This document shows positions 7,760 to 16,458 of a stretch of DNA of 58,410 bases, in pieces (position 1 is the stretch's first letter; each line of letters opens with the position of its first letter). Source of the DNA: an uncultured Verrucomicrobiota bacterium. Its GTDB lineage: Bacteria; Verrucomicrobiota; Kiritimatiellia; SS1-B-03-39; UBA6053. Made by a program: the position numbers and the translations under genes. The stretch spans positions 1 to 58,410 of the forward strand of contig CAKZLZ010000237.1 in the NCBI GenBank assembly GCA_937127435.1, read 5' to 3'. The notes beneath the pieces are model-generated. The model had not been told where the DNA came from. It worked only from the letters and a program-made list of their open reading frames with translations, and did not search any database.

Positions 7760-9424
7760 TCAACCCTCCGGTGCAGGCGCCGGCAACTGCAATGGAATCC
7801 GCAGTTCAATCCCCTCCTCCTCCAGAATCTTCAGCATCTCAAAAATCGCTTTTTCACAGAAGCCCAACATATTCGTGGTTTTGGCCGGGGCATACCAGAA
7901 CATCACCTGGATCACACAGGAAACCTGTGAGAGATCATTCAGGAAAATACGTGGTGGTTGATCTTCAGGCATCCCCTCATGGTTCTGCATCCACTCCCTA
8001 ATCCGCCCCAATGCTTTATGGGTTTTCTCCCAGGGGGTGTCCAAAGGAAGGTGCAACAAAATACTTTTGCGCAATGAAGGCCGCTTGCTGACATTTTCAA
8101 TTTCCATGCGGGCCATTACTTCGTTGGGAACCGAGGCCACATTTCCGGTCAAAAGTTTTATTTTGGTGGACCGCAAACCAATTTCCAAAACAAACCCCTG
8201 GTAATTTTTAAAAATGATCCGGTCTCCCACCCCGAAAGGTTTATCCAGAATCAACATCACAGATCCCAAAATATTTTTTAACGAATCCTGCGCCGCCAAG
8301 GCCACTGCCAGACCGCTGATGCCGGCACCGGCCACCAAAGTGGTCAATGGAATGCCCAAACGTTTTCCTCCTTCCAGAAAAACCACTACCACCGAAATAA
8401 CTGTCAGCATCCGTCCGACCAGATGGATAAACTGGGTGTCTAATTGATTTTCTTCAATCTTGGGATGATTGACCACCACCGCCAAAAGACGGTTCCCTAC
8501 CGCCCAGATTAAACGCAGAGCCGTCAACAGCACCAACAAACCCAGGGTGAAATCTGTAACTCTTAATAAATCTCCCCCCAGCACCAGATCCGTTTTGATG
8601 ATGTGCTTTATCCATAACGGAATCAACATGGCCGTGACCGGAAAAAAGAGCGTGAGAAAATAGCGGATAATGTGGTCTTCCCGGAACTTGGATGCGCGTC
8701 TCCTTCCGAGATGGTAAGAGATTATCATCAGTAAAAGACCAATCAAGTACACCAGAAACAACCCGGCCCATTGCCATACCGAATGGCCATGATATGGCAG
8801 CCGGAAAAAATCAGGCAGAAGGTTTACACACATTGCCACCCTGGGATTCACAGGTTCGGAACGATACCATCTCATCAGCCCCGGGGTTGTCGCCGGACCG
8901 TCTACCCGAACCGGGAGATGTTTTACCCGCTGATAAATATCCGGAATCCTTTCCACCACATCCGCGGAAAATAAATACTCCCCTTCCCTTGCCCCGGTCT
9001 TGACCCGGCGAATCTGTAAATGCGTACCGGGAAGGTTCCACGTATCGACGCCCGAAAGTTCATCCGGACCGGGTACTTCTTCCGGTAACGGTAAAGTTAA
9101 ACGGTCCAGGACCTCTTTCAGGGCCACCCCGGCTTCCATGGAAGCTTGCGTGTAAATATACTCCGGTAAATTTTCTAAATCAAAATACCCTTGCAGGCGT
9201 TGAATCACAATCTGCCGGTCCCGGGGATCGGTGGCGGAACGGCCCTTTTGGGAAGCAAAACTGTAAGCGGAATTAAAATCATTAATAAATCCGAACAAGG
9301 TATCTCTGGGAGAACTGGTATTCGGAGCTTGTAATGGATTTTCTAAGATTTCTTCCGTCACCGCGGACAGCACGCTTGCCGCAAACAATCCCAACAGGAT
9401 GAAGCTTCTAAAAGTTGTTTTCAT
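7760..9424 (-). CDS. Mechanosensitive channel of the MscS family
   Basis: 554 residues. An N-terminal signal peptide (MKTTFRSFILLGLFAASVLSA) and a periplasmic region of about 190 residues come before several membrane helices. The pore-lining and beta domains then follow: GAGISGLAVALAAQDSLKNI, then LDKPFGVGDRI and a VPNEVMARMEIENVS segment, the MscS signature. It would release solutes under hypo-osmotic shock. The start at 9424 is chosen because AAAGGTAAG lies upstream and a signal peptide follows; 24 extra upstream codons lack both. The gap to the upstream barrel gene is only 25 bp, so they likely form an operon. Confidence 0.88.
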   Translation of the reverse strand: MKTTFRSFILLGLFAASVLSAVTEEILENPLQAPNTSSPRDTLFGFINDFNSAYSFASQKGRSATDPRDRQIVIQRLQGYFDLENLPEYIYTQASMEAGVALKEVLDRLTLPLPEEVPGPDELSGVDTWNLPGTHLQIRRVKTGAREGEYLFSADVVERIPDIYQRVKHLPVRVDGPATTPGLMRWYRSEPVNPRVAMCVNLLPDFFRLPYHGHSVWQWAGLFLVYLIGLLLMIISYHLGRRRASKFREDHIIRYFLTLFFPVTAMLIPLWIKHIIKTDLVLGGDLLRVTDFTLGLLVLLTALRLIWAVGNRLLAVVVNHPKIEENQLDTQFIHLVGRMLTVISVVVVFLEGGKRLGIPLTTLVAGAGISGLAVALAAQDSLKNILGSVMLILDKPFGVGDRIIFKNYQGFVLEIGLRSTKIKLLTGNVASVPNEVMARMEIENVSKRPSLRKSILLHLPLDTPWEKTHKALGRIREWMQNHEGMPEDQPPRIFLNDLSQVSCVIQVMFWYAPAKTTNMLGFCEKAIFEMLKILEEEGIELRIPLQLPAPAPEG

Positions 9425-9449
9425 AATCTTACCTTTGAGAAATTTTTTA

Positions 9450-10745
9450 TTAAAAAGGATGACCGTACATCGCCACGACCCGGGAGCCTTCCTCACTCAC
9501 TGCCACATCCAAACGCAAAACTGCGGTATGTAACATCCCCCGCAAACTCACGCCTGCATCCAAATGCAAGTCCTCATAAAAAAGCGCAGCGTCGTAACTG
9601 TCTGAAACCCGCCCCGCTTCAATAAAAGTGATCCATTGCCAATACTGAATCTGAGCAAAATTCAACCATTTCAATTTTTGCAAAGGTTGCCATTGAGGGA
9701 TCACCCGATATTCGGCGGTGTAATACACTGCCGAGCGGTCGTGAAAACGGGAATCTTCAAATCCACGCATTTTATTCAATCCGCCCAAAGTGGCTCCCTC
9801 ATATTGCGGAGGACGCCGGGTAATATTTCCTTCCGCATCCTCTTCCCAATTGAGTACATAAGCGGTGGCGAAATCGAAAGCCAGGACACGTTGCTTGGCC
9901 ACATCATTGTCCCCAAGATCGAAGACCCATTCAAATTCCCCTCCGACTACTTCCCAGCCGGAAAGCGGACCGTCATCTCCGAAATCTTTTTGGTAAGTGA
10001 CCTTATAAAATCCGCCATCCGAAGGATTCGCAGGGAAATCACGGTTATCCCATTGTAGCGCCACTTGAACATTGATCGTATCCACAGGTACATCCGCATC
10101 TTCCTGCTGAAGCGACTGTTCCCGCCAGGCCGGAGTCACTAAAACCGAAGTCCGACCCGACTTCATGGGATTAAACGCCTTACCGCCCGTTGATCCCCCC
10201 TTCAACATGCCGTATTCCACATGATAGCTGTTCACCACATTGTCCCCCGCCCCATCCCCGATGGGTAACAAATAACTGAATTCCAAATCCACACGTTGAT
10301 CCCACTGGTCGGCCAGAGCGAAGTTGTCCGGACTGGAGTCATTGGCACCAGCCCGTTCCCCTTCATAACCCGGATTGTTTTGCCCCACATATAAAATCTG
10401 ATCCACATAATATCCTGCCATCACAAAAGGACTCATGTACAACCGTTTAAAACCCGGAACCCGCATCTGCATCAACCCCACGGCGGCATTATAGGATCCT
10501 GTGGTCCCCACTGTAACCGCACCCAATAAGGTGGTTTCTTCTGCCGGCCAGGCACTGAATCCTCCACCCAAACCGATTCCCAAGCCGAAACTGTCACTGA
10601 AGAAAGCATAGGGAAGCCAGTTAAATTCAGTTTCTAATCCACCTTTTTCCTGTTCCGGTAAAAGCACCACGCTTTGAGGAAAAGTCCGGGAGGCCAGCAA
10701 CATGAACAGGATCGATACTACACAACGGTTTATCATAAATTTCAT
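9450..10745 (-). CDS. Outer-membrane beta-barrel protein of the BamA/TamA (bacterial surface antigen) type
   Basis: 431 residues with a signal peptide (MKFMINRCVVSILFMLLASRTFPQ). The body alternates aromatic and polar residues and ends in Phe (MYGHPF), as outer-membrane barrels do. The Omp85 barrel pattern is visible: VALQWDNRDFPANPSDGGFYKV in the middle and GGLNKMRGFEDSRFHDRSAVY, like the conserved (V/I)RGY/F loop motif, then TAEYRVIP. No POTRA repeats are present, so this is a barrel-only member, as in patatin-type or stand-alone surface antigens. AGGAGGT at 10751-10757 fixes the start. It is followed 25 bp on by the MscS channel. Cargo or function unknown. Confidence 0.8.
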   Translation of the reverse strand: MKFMINRCVVSILFMLLASRTFPQSVVLLPEQEKGGLETEFNWLPYAFFSDSFGLGIGLGGGFSAWPAEETTLLGAVTVGTTGSYNAAVGLMQMRVPGFKRLYMSPFVMAGYYVDQILYVGQNNPGYEGERAGANDSSPDNFALADQWDQRVDLEFSYLLPIGDGAGDNVVNSYHVEYGMLKGGSTGGKAFNPMKSGRTSVLVTPAWREQSLQQEDADVPVDTINVQVALQWDNRDFPANPSDGGFYKVTYQKDFGDDGPLSGWEVVGGEFEWVFDLGDNDVAKQRVLAFDFATAYVLNWEEDAEGNITRRPPQYEGATLGGLNKMRGFEDSRFHDRSAVYYTAEYRVIPQWQPLQKLKWLNFAQIQYWQWITFIEAGRVSDSYDAALFYEDLHLDAGVSLRGMLHTAVLRLDVAVSEEGSRVVAMYGHPF

Positions 10746-10848
10746 TACTCACCTCCTCGTACTTACGGAATCATACTTATGGGAATACCCCAGGGATCTA
10801 TCGTATGTCAAACCCCGTCGTCCCGCTATCCTTTATGGATACCGGAAG

Positions 10849-11283
10849 TCAAATCATCATTCCCTGCGCATCCAACCAGGACTGCAGAATAATTTGGGCC
10901 GCCAACTGGTCCCTTAATTCTTTTTTCCGTTTGGCTTTGGTATTGCTCAAGCGCATCCCCCGCTCCGCCTCGGCCGAACTCATCCGCTCATCCCACATCA
11001 CAATTTCAAGACCCGGCACCTGCCCTTTCAATTTCTCCCCGAAATCGGTGGCCGCCTGCGCCAACTCCCCGAAATCCCCGTTCATGTGCAGCGGCAGTCC
11101 CACCACCACGGTTTCAATTTTTTTCTCTTCCAGAATTTCCCGAATCCGCCGGGTGGCGAGTTTTTGACTTTTCCCATCCACTGTTTCCAATGGCGTGGCC
11201 ACCATCCGCATCACATCGGACAGCGCCAGGCCGATTCGGACCTCCCCGTAATCAATCCCCAAGACCCGGCCTGCGGCACTCAT
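10849..11283 (-). CDS. ruvX: Putative Holliday junction resolvase / pre-16S rRNA nuclease, YqgF family
   Basis: 144 residues with an RNase H-like fold: GIDYGEVRIGLALSD at the N-terminus (first catalytic Asp), VVVGLPLHMNG in the centre and WDERMSSAEAE (second acidic residue). The family processes the 5' end of 16S rRNA precursors and has been proposed as a back-up junction resolvase. The start at 11283 is chosen because its ATG overlaps the TGA of manC (ATGA), implying translational coupling. It is last in the coaX-trpA-manC-ruvX operon. Confidence 0.9.
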   Translation of the reverse strand: MSAAGRVLGIDYGEVRIGLALSDVMRMVATPLETVDGKSQKLATRRIREILEEKKIETVVVGLPLHMNGDFGELAQAATDFGEKLKGQVPGLEIVMWDERMSSAEAERGMRLSNTKAKRKKELRDQLAAQIILQSWLDAQGMMI

Positions 11284-12374
11284 AACAAGTCGCCGCAATC
11301 TCCGCGTTCATGCAGACGTTTCACCAATTGCTTTATGCTTTGTGCCTGATCTTTGGCGCAAACCAGGGTGACCCCTTCCGATTGCACCACAATCAAATCA
11401 CTCACCCCCACACAGGCCGTCAAATGCTCCCGGGAATAAACAATATTTCCATCCGCGGCCAACATTTCACCGTTACCGATCACGGTATTGCCCTGATCAT
11501 CTTTCGGAAAGTGGTTTTCCAGTGCCGGCCAGGAGCCCACATCATCCCAAGTAAATTCGCCTTTGGCCATCAGGATGTTGTCTGCTTTTTCCATCAGTGC
11601 ATAATCGATACTGATTTTAGAAAGGTTTTCATATTCCGCCAAAAGTTTTTCATCGAAGGTCGCTTTGCCGATATGCGGCAACATCAAATCCATTAAACGG
11701 GTGAGAGGCGGACAATGCCGCATCATCGCTTTGCGTAAAGATCGTACGGACCAAATAAACATTCCTGAATTCCAAAAACACTCTCCCGAATCCACAAACT
11801 CTTTGGCCCGAATTAAATTCGGTTTTTCTTCAAACTTCTTCACTTTAAAGAAGCTGGAAACCGTTTCCGTTTCATGGGCTTCGGAAGCACGGATATATCC
11901 AAATCCGGTATCCGGATGGGCGGGCTGGATTCCCATGGTAATCAATACATCCTCTGCCTGTGCCAAATTCAGCGCATCCAACAAAGTTTGTTTAAACACC
12001 GGCAGTTCCCCCATCACCTGATCCGCAGTCAGAATCGCAAAGGATGCCCGGGGGTCTTTGGCTTCCACCAAGGCACATCCCAGCGCCACCGCGGCGGCCG
12101 TATCGCGGCCCATCGGTTCGCCAATGACATTGGTGCGGGGCAATTCCGGCAGGGCTTTACAGGTCGCCTCCACCAAATCCGCATTGGTGATCACAAACAC
12201 GTTTTCAGGCGGAATCAGGTCGGCGATCCGTTCAACCGCCTGACCGATCAGCGCACGGTCTCCCACCAAATCCAAAAGTTGTTTCGGACGTTTAGAGGTG
12301 CTGAGCGGCCAAAAACGTTCTCCGCGTCCACCGGCCATAATGACCGCATAATGTGATGGGGTATTCATATTCAT
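11280..12374 (-). CDS. manC: Mannose-1-phosphate guanylyltransferase
   Basis: 364 residues. It makes GDP-mannose from mannose-1-phosphate and GTP, for cell-surface polysaccharide. The nucleotidyltransferase signature MAGGRGERFWPLST is at residues 13-26, with KRPKQLL just after. FEEKPN, then ECFWNSGMFIW and WDDVGSW are typical of the GMP family. It lacks the C-terminal cupin isomerase domain of bifunctional ManC/AlgA (about 470 residues), so it is monofunctional. The ATG six bases downstream (12368) has better spacing from GGA and may be the true start. The gap to trpA upstream is 11 bp. Confidence 0.93.
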   Translation of the reverse strand: MNMNTPSHYAVIMAGGRGERFWPLSTSKRPKQLLDLVGDRALIGQAVERIADLIPPENVFVITNADLVEATCKALPELPRTNVIGEPMGRDTAAAVALGCALVEAKDPRASFAILTADQVMGELPVFKQTLLDALNLAQAEDVLITMGIQPAHPDTGFGYIRASEAHETETVSSFFKVKKFEEKPNLIRAKEFVDSGECFWNSGMFIWSVRSLRKAMMRHCPPLTRLMDLMLPHIGKATFDEKLLAEYENLSKISIDYALMEKADNILMAKGEFTWDDVGSWPALENHFPKDDQGNTVIGNGEMLAADGNIVYSREHLTACVGVSDLIVVQSEGVTLVCAKDQAQSIKQLVKRLHERGDCGDLL

Positions 12375-12385
12375 TCCAATTTTAT

Positions 12386-13186
12386 TTATTTAACGGCCTG
12401 TACGAGCTTGGAGATTTTATCCGCCGCGGCCTCCCGGCCCTCCGGCGTATTTCCAGCTTGATGAAAAGTATTTACGATATAGCTGCCGACCACCACTGCA
12501 TCCGAGATCTTCGAATAACTGCTGGCCTGCTCCGCTGTTGAAACGCCGAAACCCAAAGCCAAAGGCAAGTCGGTAAATCGTCCGGCCCGTTCAAGCACAG
12601 AGGAGGCATCTTTCTGCAATTCACTCTGTTCGCCGGTCACGCCGGCACGGCTGACACAGTACACAAATCCGGAAGCGGACTTCAACAATCCCTCCATCCG
12701 GGCATCCGGGGTGGTGGGCGTAATCAGCACCACATGATTCAATCCATTGGCTTCGATGGCCCGGGTGTAAGGCGCGGATTCTTCCAAAGAAAGATCCACC
12801 AGCAGAACCCCGTCGACCCCCGCAGTGGCCGCCATTTCCATCGACTTGTCAAAGCCACGCACAAACAATGGATTTAAATAACTGAAAAACACGAGGGGGA
12901 TCTCACTCTGTTCACGGATCTTACGCACCAGGTTCAAGATGCCTTCAAACGTTGTGCCTGCATTCAAGGCCCGCTCAGCGGCCCGCTGATTGGCTTCTCC
13001 ATCCGCCAGAGGTTCGGAAAAAGGGACGCCCAGTTCAATCAGATCCGCGCCCATCGCTTCGAGCAGTTTCACCCGCTCCAGGGTGGCGTCCAAATCCGGA
13101 TCTCCGGCTGTGATGTAGGCAATAAATCCTTTTTCTCCGCGGGCACGGAGTTTTTCAAAACAAGTATCAATTCGAGTGGCTTTCAT
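12386..13186 (-). CDS. trpA: Tryptophan synthase alpha subunit
   Basis: Cleaves indole-3-glycerol phosphate to indole and glyceraldehyde-3-phosphate and passes indole to TrpB. 266 residues from the chosen start MKATRIDTCF (13186); an upstream extension of 24 codons overlaps coaX and does not look like TrpA. Both catalytic acids are visible: Glu in LIELGVPF and Asp in PLADGE. The usual SDPLADGP reads SEPLADGE here. The phosphate-binding C-terminal GFGVS and VVGSYIV are present. No trpB is in this window; the gene sits between coaX and manC instead of in a trp operon. Confidence 0.94.
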   Translation of the reverse strand: MKATRIDTCFEKLRARGEKGFIAYITAGDPDLDATLERVKLLEAMGADLIELGVPFSEPLADGEANQRAAERALNAGTTFEGILNLVRKIREQSEIPLVFFSYLNPLFVRGFDKSMEMAATAGVDGVLLVDLSLEESAPYTRAIEANGLNHVVLITPTTPDARMEGLLKSASGFVYCVSRAGVTGEQSELQKDASSVLERAGRFTDLPLALGFGVSTAEQASSYSKISDAVVVGSYIVNTFHQAGNTPEGREAAADKISKLVQAVK

Positions 13187-13191
13187 AAAAT

Positions 13192-13959
13192 TCAGGAAAA
13201 GTTGGAGTCCGCGTACTGCCAGGCAAATACGAGACCCTCGAGGGTTAAGTGAGGGCACAACATGACGGATTCATCGAAGTCACGCAAGACCGTTGACGCA
13301 AAACCTCCGGTTGCCAGGAGTTTAATCTCCGGAAGTGCCAAATCTTCGCGGATTTGGCTGAAAATTTCCCGCACCATGCCCCGGTATCCATAATAAGCCC
13401 CCGCATGCATTGCCTCCTCCGTGGAGCGCCCCACCACTTTGGCACAGGGTTGCGGGGAAAGTTTGGGTAACAAGGCCGTCTTTTCGCCAAAATAACTGTA
13501 CATCATATCGATCCCGGGCGCGATCACGCCGCCAATGTACCCTTTTTCTTCGGTCACAATGTCAAAAGTCAGGGCCGTCCCGAAATCCGCCACCACCACC
13601 GGTGCGCCTACTTTACGCACTGCCGCCACCGCATTGGCCAGGCGGTCCGCTCCAATCGTGGTGGGATTCGGATAACTGACCGGAATTTCCAATTGGGAGC
13701 CGGGAACCAGTTCCCAGGCACCGCACCCCAGACTTTCGGATAAATGCACTTTCCATTTACCGGTCAAATCCGGAACTACAGATCCCACTACCACCTGTGT
13801 CACTCCCGATGCCCCATAGATATCCAAAGCTTTTTGTACATTGTGCTCCACGCCGTCCGCACGCGGGAAACGCGATAATTCCGACACTCCGTCTTCCGAA
13901 ATGATGGCCGTGGTGGTGCTGGTGTTGCCGATATCGATGGTGAGAATCGGGTGATTCAT
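13192..13959 (-). CDS. coaX: Type III pantothenate kinase
   Basis: 255 residues. First step of coenzyme A synthesis, phosphorylating pantothenate. ASKHA-type motifs are seen: DIGNTSTT at residues 8-15 (phosphate loop), PTTIGADRLANAV and VVVADFGTALTFDIV (substrate and ATP binding), and LLATGGFAS near the end. The start at 13959 is supported by AAAGGA at good spacing. It is first gene of the coaX-trpA-manC-ruvX run; the gap to trpA is 5 bp. A palindromic element lies immediately upstream. Confidence 0.94.
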   Translation of the reverse strand: MNHPILTIDIGNTSTTTAIISEDGVSELSRFPRADGVEHNVQKALDIYGASGVTQVVVGSVVPDLTGKWKVHLSESLGCGAWELVPGSQLEIPVSYPNPTTIGADRLANAVAAVRKVGAPVVVADFGTALTFDIVTEEKGYIGGVIAPGIDMMYSYFGEKTALLPKLSPQPCAKVVGRSTEEAMHAGAYYGYRGMVREIFSQIREDLALPEIKLLATGGFASTVLRDFDESVMLCPHLTLEGLVFAWQYADSNFS

Positions 13960-13983
13960 GCTGGAAAATCCTTTTTCAAAAAA

Positions 13984-14073
13984 ACGAACATTGAACATTC
14001 AACATTGAACGTCCAACGTTTAAATGAATGGCTTTCGAGGTTCAATGTTGAATGTTGAGTGTTCAACGTTCGC
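13984..14073. repeat. Palindromic GAACATTGAACATTCAAC-type repeat between nadC and coaX
   Basis: Two arms of about 30 bases (13984-14016 and 14041-14073) are inverted copies built from iterated TTGAA/TTCAA words; the outer 23-24 positions pair with about three mismatches. The spacer is about 24 bp. It does not code. Elements of this word composition are familiar between genes of PVC bacteria (from memory). It could act as a transcript-stabilising hairpin between two genes read in the same direction. Confidence 0.65.
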
Positions 14074-14080
14074 ATTTTTT

Positions 14081-14965
14081 TCATTCCGCCGCATCCAGTC
14101 CGATATCCACGGAACGAACCGAATGGGTCAGCGCCCCGACTGAAATCGCATCAACGCCGGTCTCCGCCACGCCGCGCAAAGTGTCCATGGTGATTCCCCC
14201 CGAGGCTTCAGTTTTGGAAATGCCCCTGCACATCTCCACCGCCATTTCCATTTCCACAAAACTCATATTGTCCAAAAGGATCCAGTCCGGTTTGGCCTCA
14301 AGCAATTTCTGAACTTGCGGAACCGTGTCCGCTTCGACTTCCACCAGCAGACCGGGAGCGGATGCCCGGGCGGCCTCCACCGCTTCGGCAATATTCTTAC
14401 CCGTGCTCCGCCGCCAATGGGCCAAATGGTTGTCTTTAATTAAAATCTGATCGTACAGTCCGGCCCGATGGTTCACGCCTCCTCCGCAATGCACCGCATA
14501 TTTTTCCAACAAGCGCCACCCGGGCGTGGTTTTGCGGGTGTCCAGAATCTGCGTGCCCAGATCTTCCACCACATCGACATAACTGCGGGTCACGGTTGCA
14601 ATGCCACTGAGATGCTGCGCAAAATTCAAAGCGGTGCGCTCCGCACTTAAGATGCCGATCGCCGAGCCTTCGATCCGCAACAATTCGTCCCCCTCCGCTA
14701 CCGCTTTCCCGTCTTTGGCCAATGCCGTTACCGTCAATCCGGGGTCCACGGTCTGAAAAACTGCAGCCGCAATCCCCAAGCCCGCCGGCACACAGGCTTC
14801 ACGGGCCACCATAACCACCGCCATGCGGGCATCCGGCATTAATGCGGAGGAGGTCACATCCCCCGCGGTGCCCAAATCCTCCTCCAAAGACATACGAATC
14901 AGCTTCAAGACGTTGGGGTCAGTTGCCAGATCAAAATCAATTTGTGTACGTTGTCGTGTGGTCAT
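14081..14965 (-). CDS. nadC: Nicotinate-nucleotide pyrophosphorylase (carboxylating), quinolinate phosphoribosyltransferase
   Basis: Converts quinolinate and PRPP to nicotinate mononucleotide in de novo NAD synthesis. 294 residues from 14965, where GGGAGGC precedes the ATG. Typical motifs: EEDLGTAGDVTS near the N-terminus, RTALNFAQHLSGIAT, LDTRKTTPGWR (PRPP and quinolinate-binding Arg and Lys), GGGVNHRAGLYDQILIKDNH, and the C-terminal SGGIT and DAISVGALTHS. Family length is normal. No nadA or nadB is nearby. Divergently oriented to the beta-glucosidase gene, with a 110-bp gap. Confidence 0.95.
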   Translation of the reverse strand: MTTRQRTQIDFDLATDPNVLKLIRMSLEEDLGTAGDVTSSALMPDARMAVVMVAREACVPAGLGIAAAVFQTVDPGLTVTALAKDGKAVAEGDELLRIEGSAIGILSAERTALNFAQHLSGIATVTRSYVDVVEDLGTQILDTRKTTPGWRLLEKYAVHCGGGVNHRAGLYDQILIKDNHLAHWRRSTGKNIAEAVEAARASAPGLLVEVEADTVPQVQKLLEAKPDWILLDNMSFVEMEMAVEMCRGISKTEASGGITMDTLRGVAETGVDAISVGALTHSVRSVDIGLDAAE

Positions 14966-15075
14966 GCCTCCCTCTCTCCCAAAAATAGTGGTTAAATTCA
15001 ATATTCTTTCTTTTGGAACTGACGAAGCCTCCCTGCTTGCGTAGGAGAAGAACTGAATCCAAATTAATAAATCAT

Positions 15076-16458
15076 ATGAAAAACGACTTTATCTGGGGCA
15101 CCGCCACATCCGCCCATCAAATCGAAGGCGCCTGGCTGGAAGATGGAAAAGGCATGAACATTTGGGATGCCTTTTCCCACACCCCCGGCAAAATTGCGAA
15201 TGAAGATCATTCCGAAACCGCCTGCGACCACTATCATCTCTACGAAACCGACATTGCCCATATGAAGGCCCTGGGGGTAAACGGATACCGCTTCTCCATC
15301 GCCTGGTCCCGGGTCATCCCGGACGGCAAAGGCAAAGTCAACCCGCAAGGCATCGACTTTTACAATCGACTGATTGACAGCCTCCTGGCCGCGGACATCA
15401 CCCCTTTCATTACCCTCTACCACTGGGATTTGCCTCTCACCCTGCAAATGGAAAATGACGGCTGGCTCAGTGAAGTCACCGCAGATGCCTTTGCCCGTTA
15501 TGCCCGGATTTGCTTCGAAGCTTTTGGTGACCGGGTGCAGCATTGGATCACCTTCAATGAAAACTGGTGCACGGCAGTAATCGGGAACGGTCAGGGGAAC
15601 TTTGCCCCCGGGCGAATTTCAGAAGATGAACCCTATATCGTGGCCCACAACCTTTTACTGGCCCACGGCAAAGCCGTTCAGAATTTCAGACGGGGAGACT
15701 TTGCCGGCCAAATCGGAATTGCAAACAACTGCGACTGGCGGGAACCGTTTACAGATTCCGATGAAGACCGCGCCGCCGCCCAGGAAGCGCTGGAATTTTT
15801 CTTCGGCTGGTTCACGGACCCCGTCATCTTCGGAGATTATCCGGCCATCATGCGGGAACGTCTCGGTGATCGCCTTCCCCGTTTCAGCCCCGAACAGTCC
15901 GAAATGCTGAAAGGCTCTTCTGATTTTCTGGGGTTAAACCATTACACCACCCATTATGCCTCCAGAGAAGCGGTGGTTCCCGACCAAATCAAGGCGGATG
16001 TGGGAAATGGAGGAGATCAGGATGACCAGCAGGTCTACCTTCACCACGATCCGGAATGGCCCCGCACCAGCATGGGCTGGTTTGTCGTCCCCTGGGGATT
16101 CCGCAAACTGCTCAATTGGATCAAAGCCCGCTACGGGGATATTCCCATTTATGTAACCGAGAACGGTTGCTCTGTAGCGGCAGACAGCAAAGAGGAAGCG
16201 GTCGATGATCAGTTCCGCGCGGATTTTATTGAGGGATATACCCACGCCCTCACCCAGGCGGTCGAAGAGGACGGGGTCACGGTTAAAGGCTACTTTTGTT
16301 GGACCCTGATGGATAATTTTGAGTGGACCCGCGGATACAATATGCGATTCGGCCTCATGTACTGCGACTTCGAGACTTTGGAACGGACGCCAAAAGCATC
16401 TTTTCACAGGTATGCGGAAATCATCCGCACCCAGCAGGCGTCCAGCACGGAAAGTTAA
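15076..16458 (+). CDS. Beta-glucosidase, glycoside hydrolase family 1
   Basis: 460 residues, no signal peptide, so cytoplasmic hydrolysis of imported beta-glucosides such as cellobiose. N-terminal FIWGTATSAHQIEGAW is the GH1 signature. The acid/base Glu lies in TFNENW (usual TxNEP; the Pro is Asn here) and the nucleophile in IYVTENG. The C-terminal WTLMDNFEWTRGYNMRFGL is also typical. The start at 15076 matches the family; an upstream extension of 21 codons does not. No strong Shine-Dalgarno is seen next to this ATG. It overlaps the convergent neighbour by 4 bp. The nearby GH94 phosphorylase would use similar sugars. Confidence 0.93.
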   Translation: MKNDFIWGTATSAHQIEGAWLEDGKGMNIWDAFSHTPGKIANEDHSETACDHYHLYETDIAHMKALGVNGYRFSIAWSRVIPDGKGKVNPQGIDFYNRLIDSLLAADITPFITLYHWDLPLTLQMENDGWLSEVTADAFARYARICFEAFGDRVQHWITFNENWCTAVIGNGQGNFAPGRISEDEPYIVAHNLLLAHGKAVQNFRRGDFAGQIGIANNCDWREPFTDSDEDRAAAQEALEFFFGWFTDPVIFGDYPAIMRERLGDRLPRFSPEQSEMLKGSSDFLGLNHYTTHYASREAVVPDQIKADVGNGGDQDDQQVYLHHDPEWPRTSMGWFVVPWGFRKLLNWIKARYGDIPIYVTENGCSVAADSKEEAVDDQFRADFIEGYTHALTQAVEEDGVTVKGYFCWTLMDNFEWTRGYNMRFGLMYCDFETLERTPKASFHRYAEIIRTQQASSTES

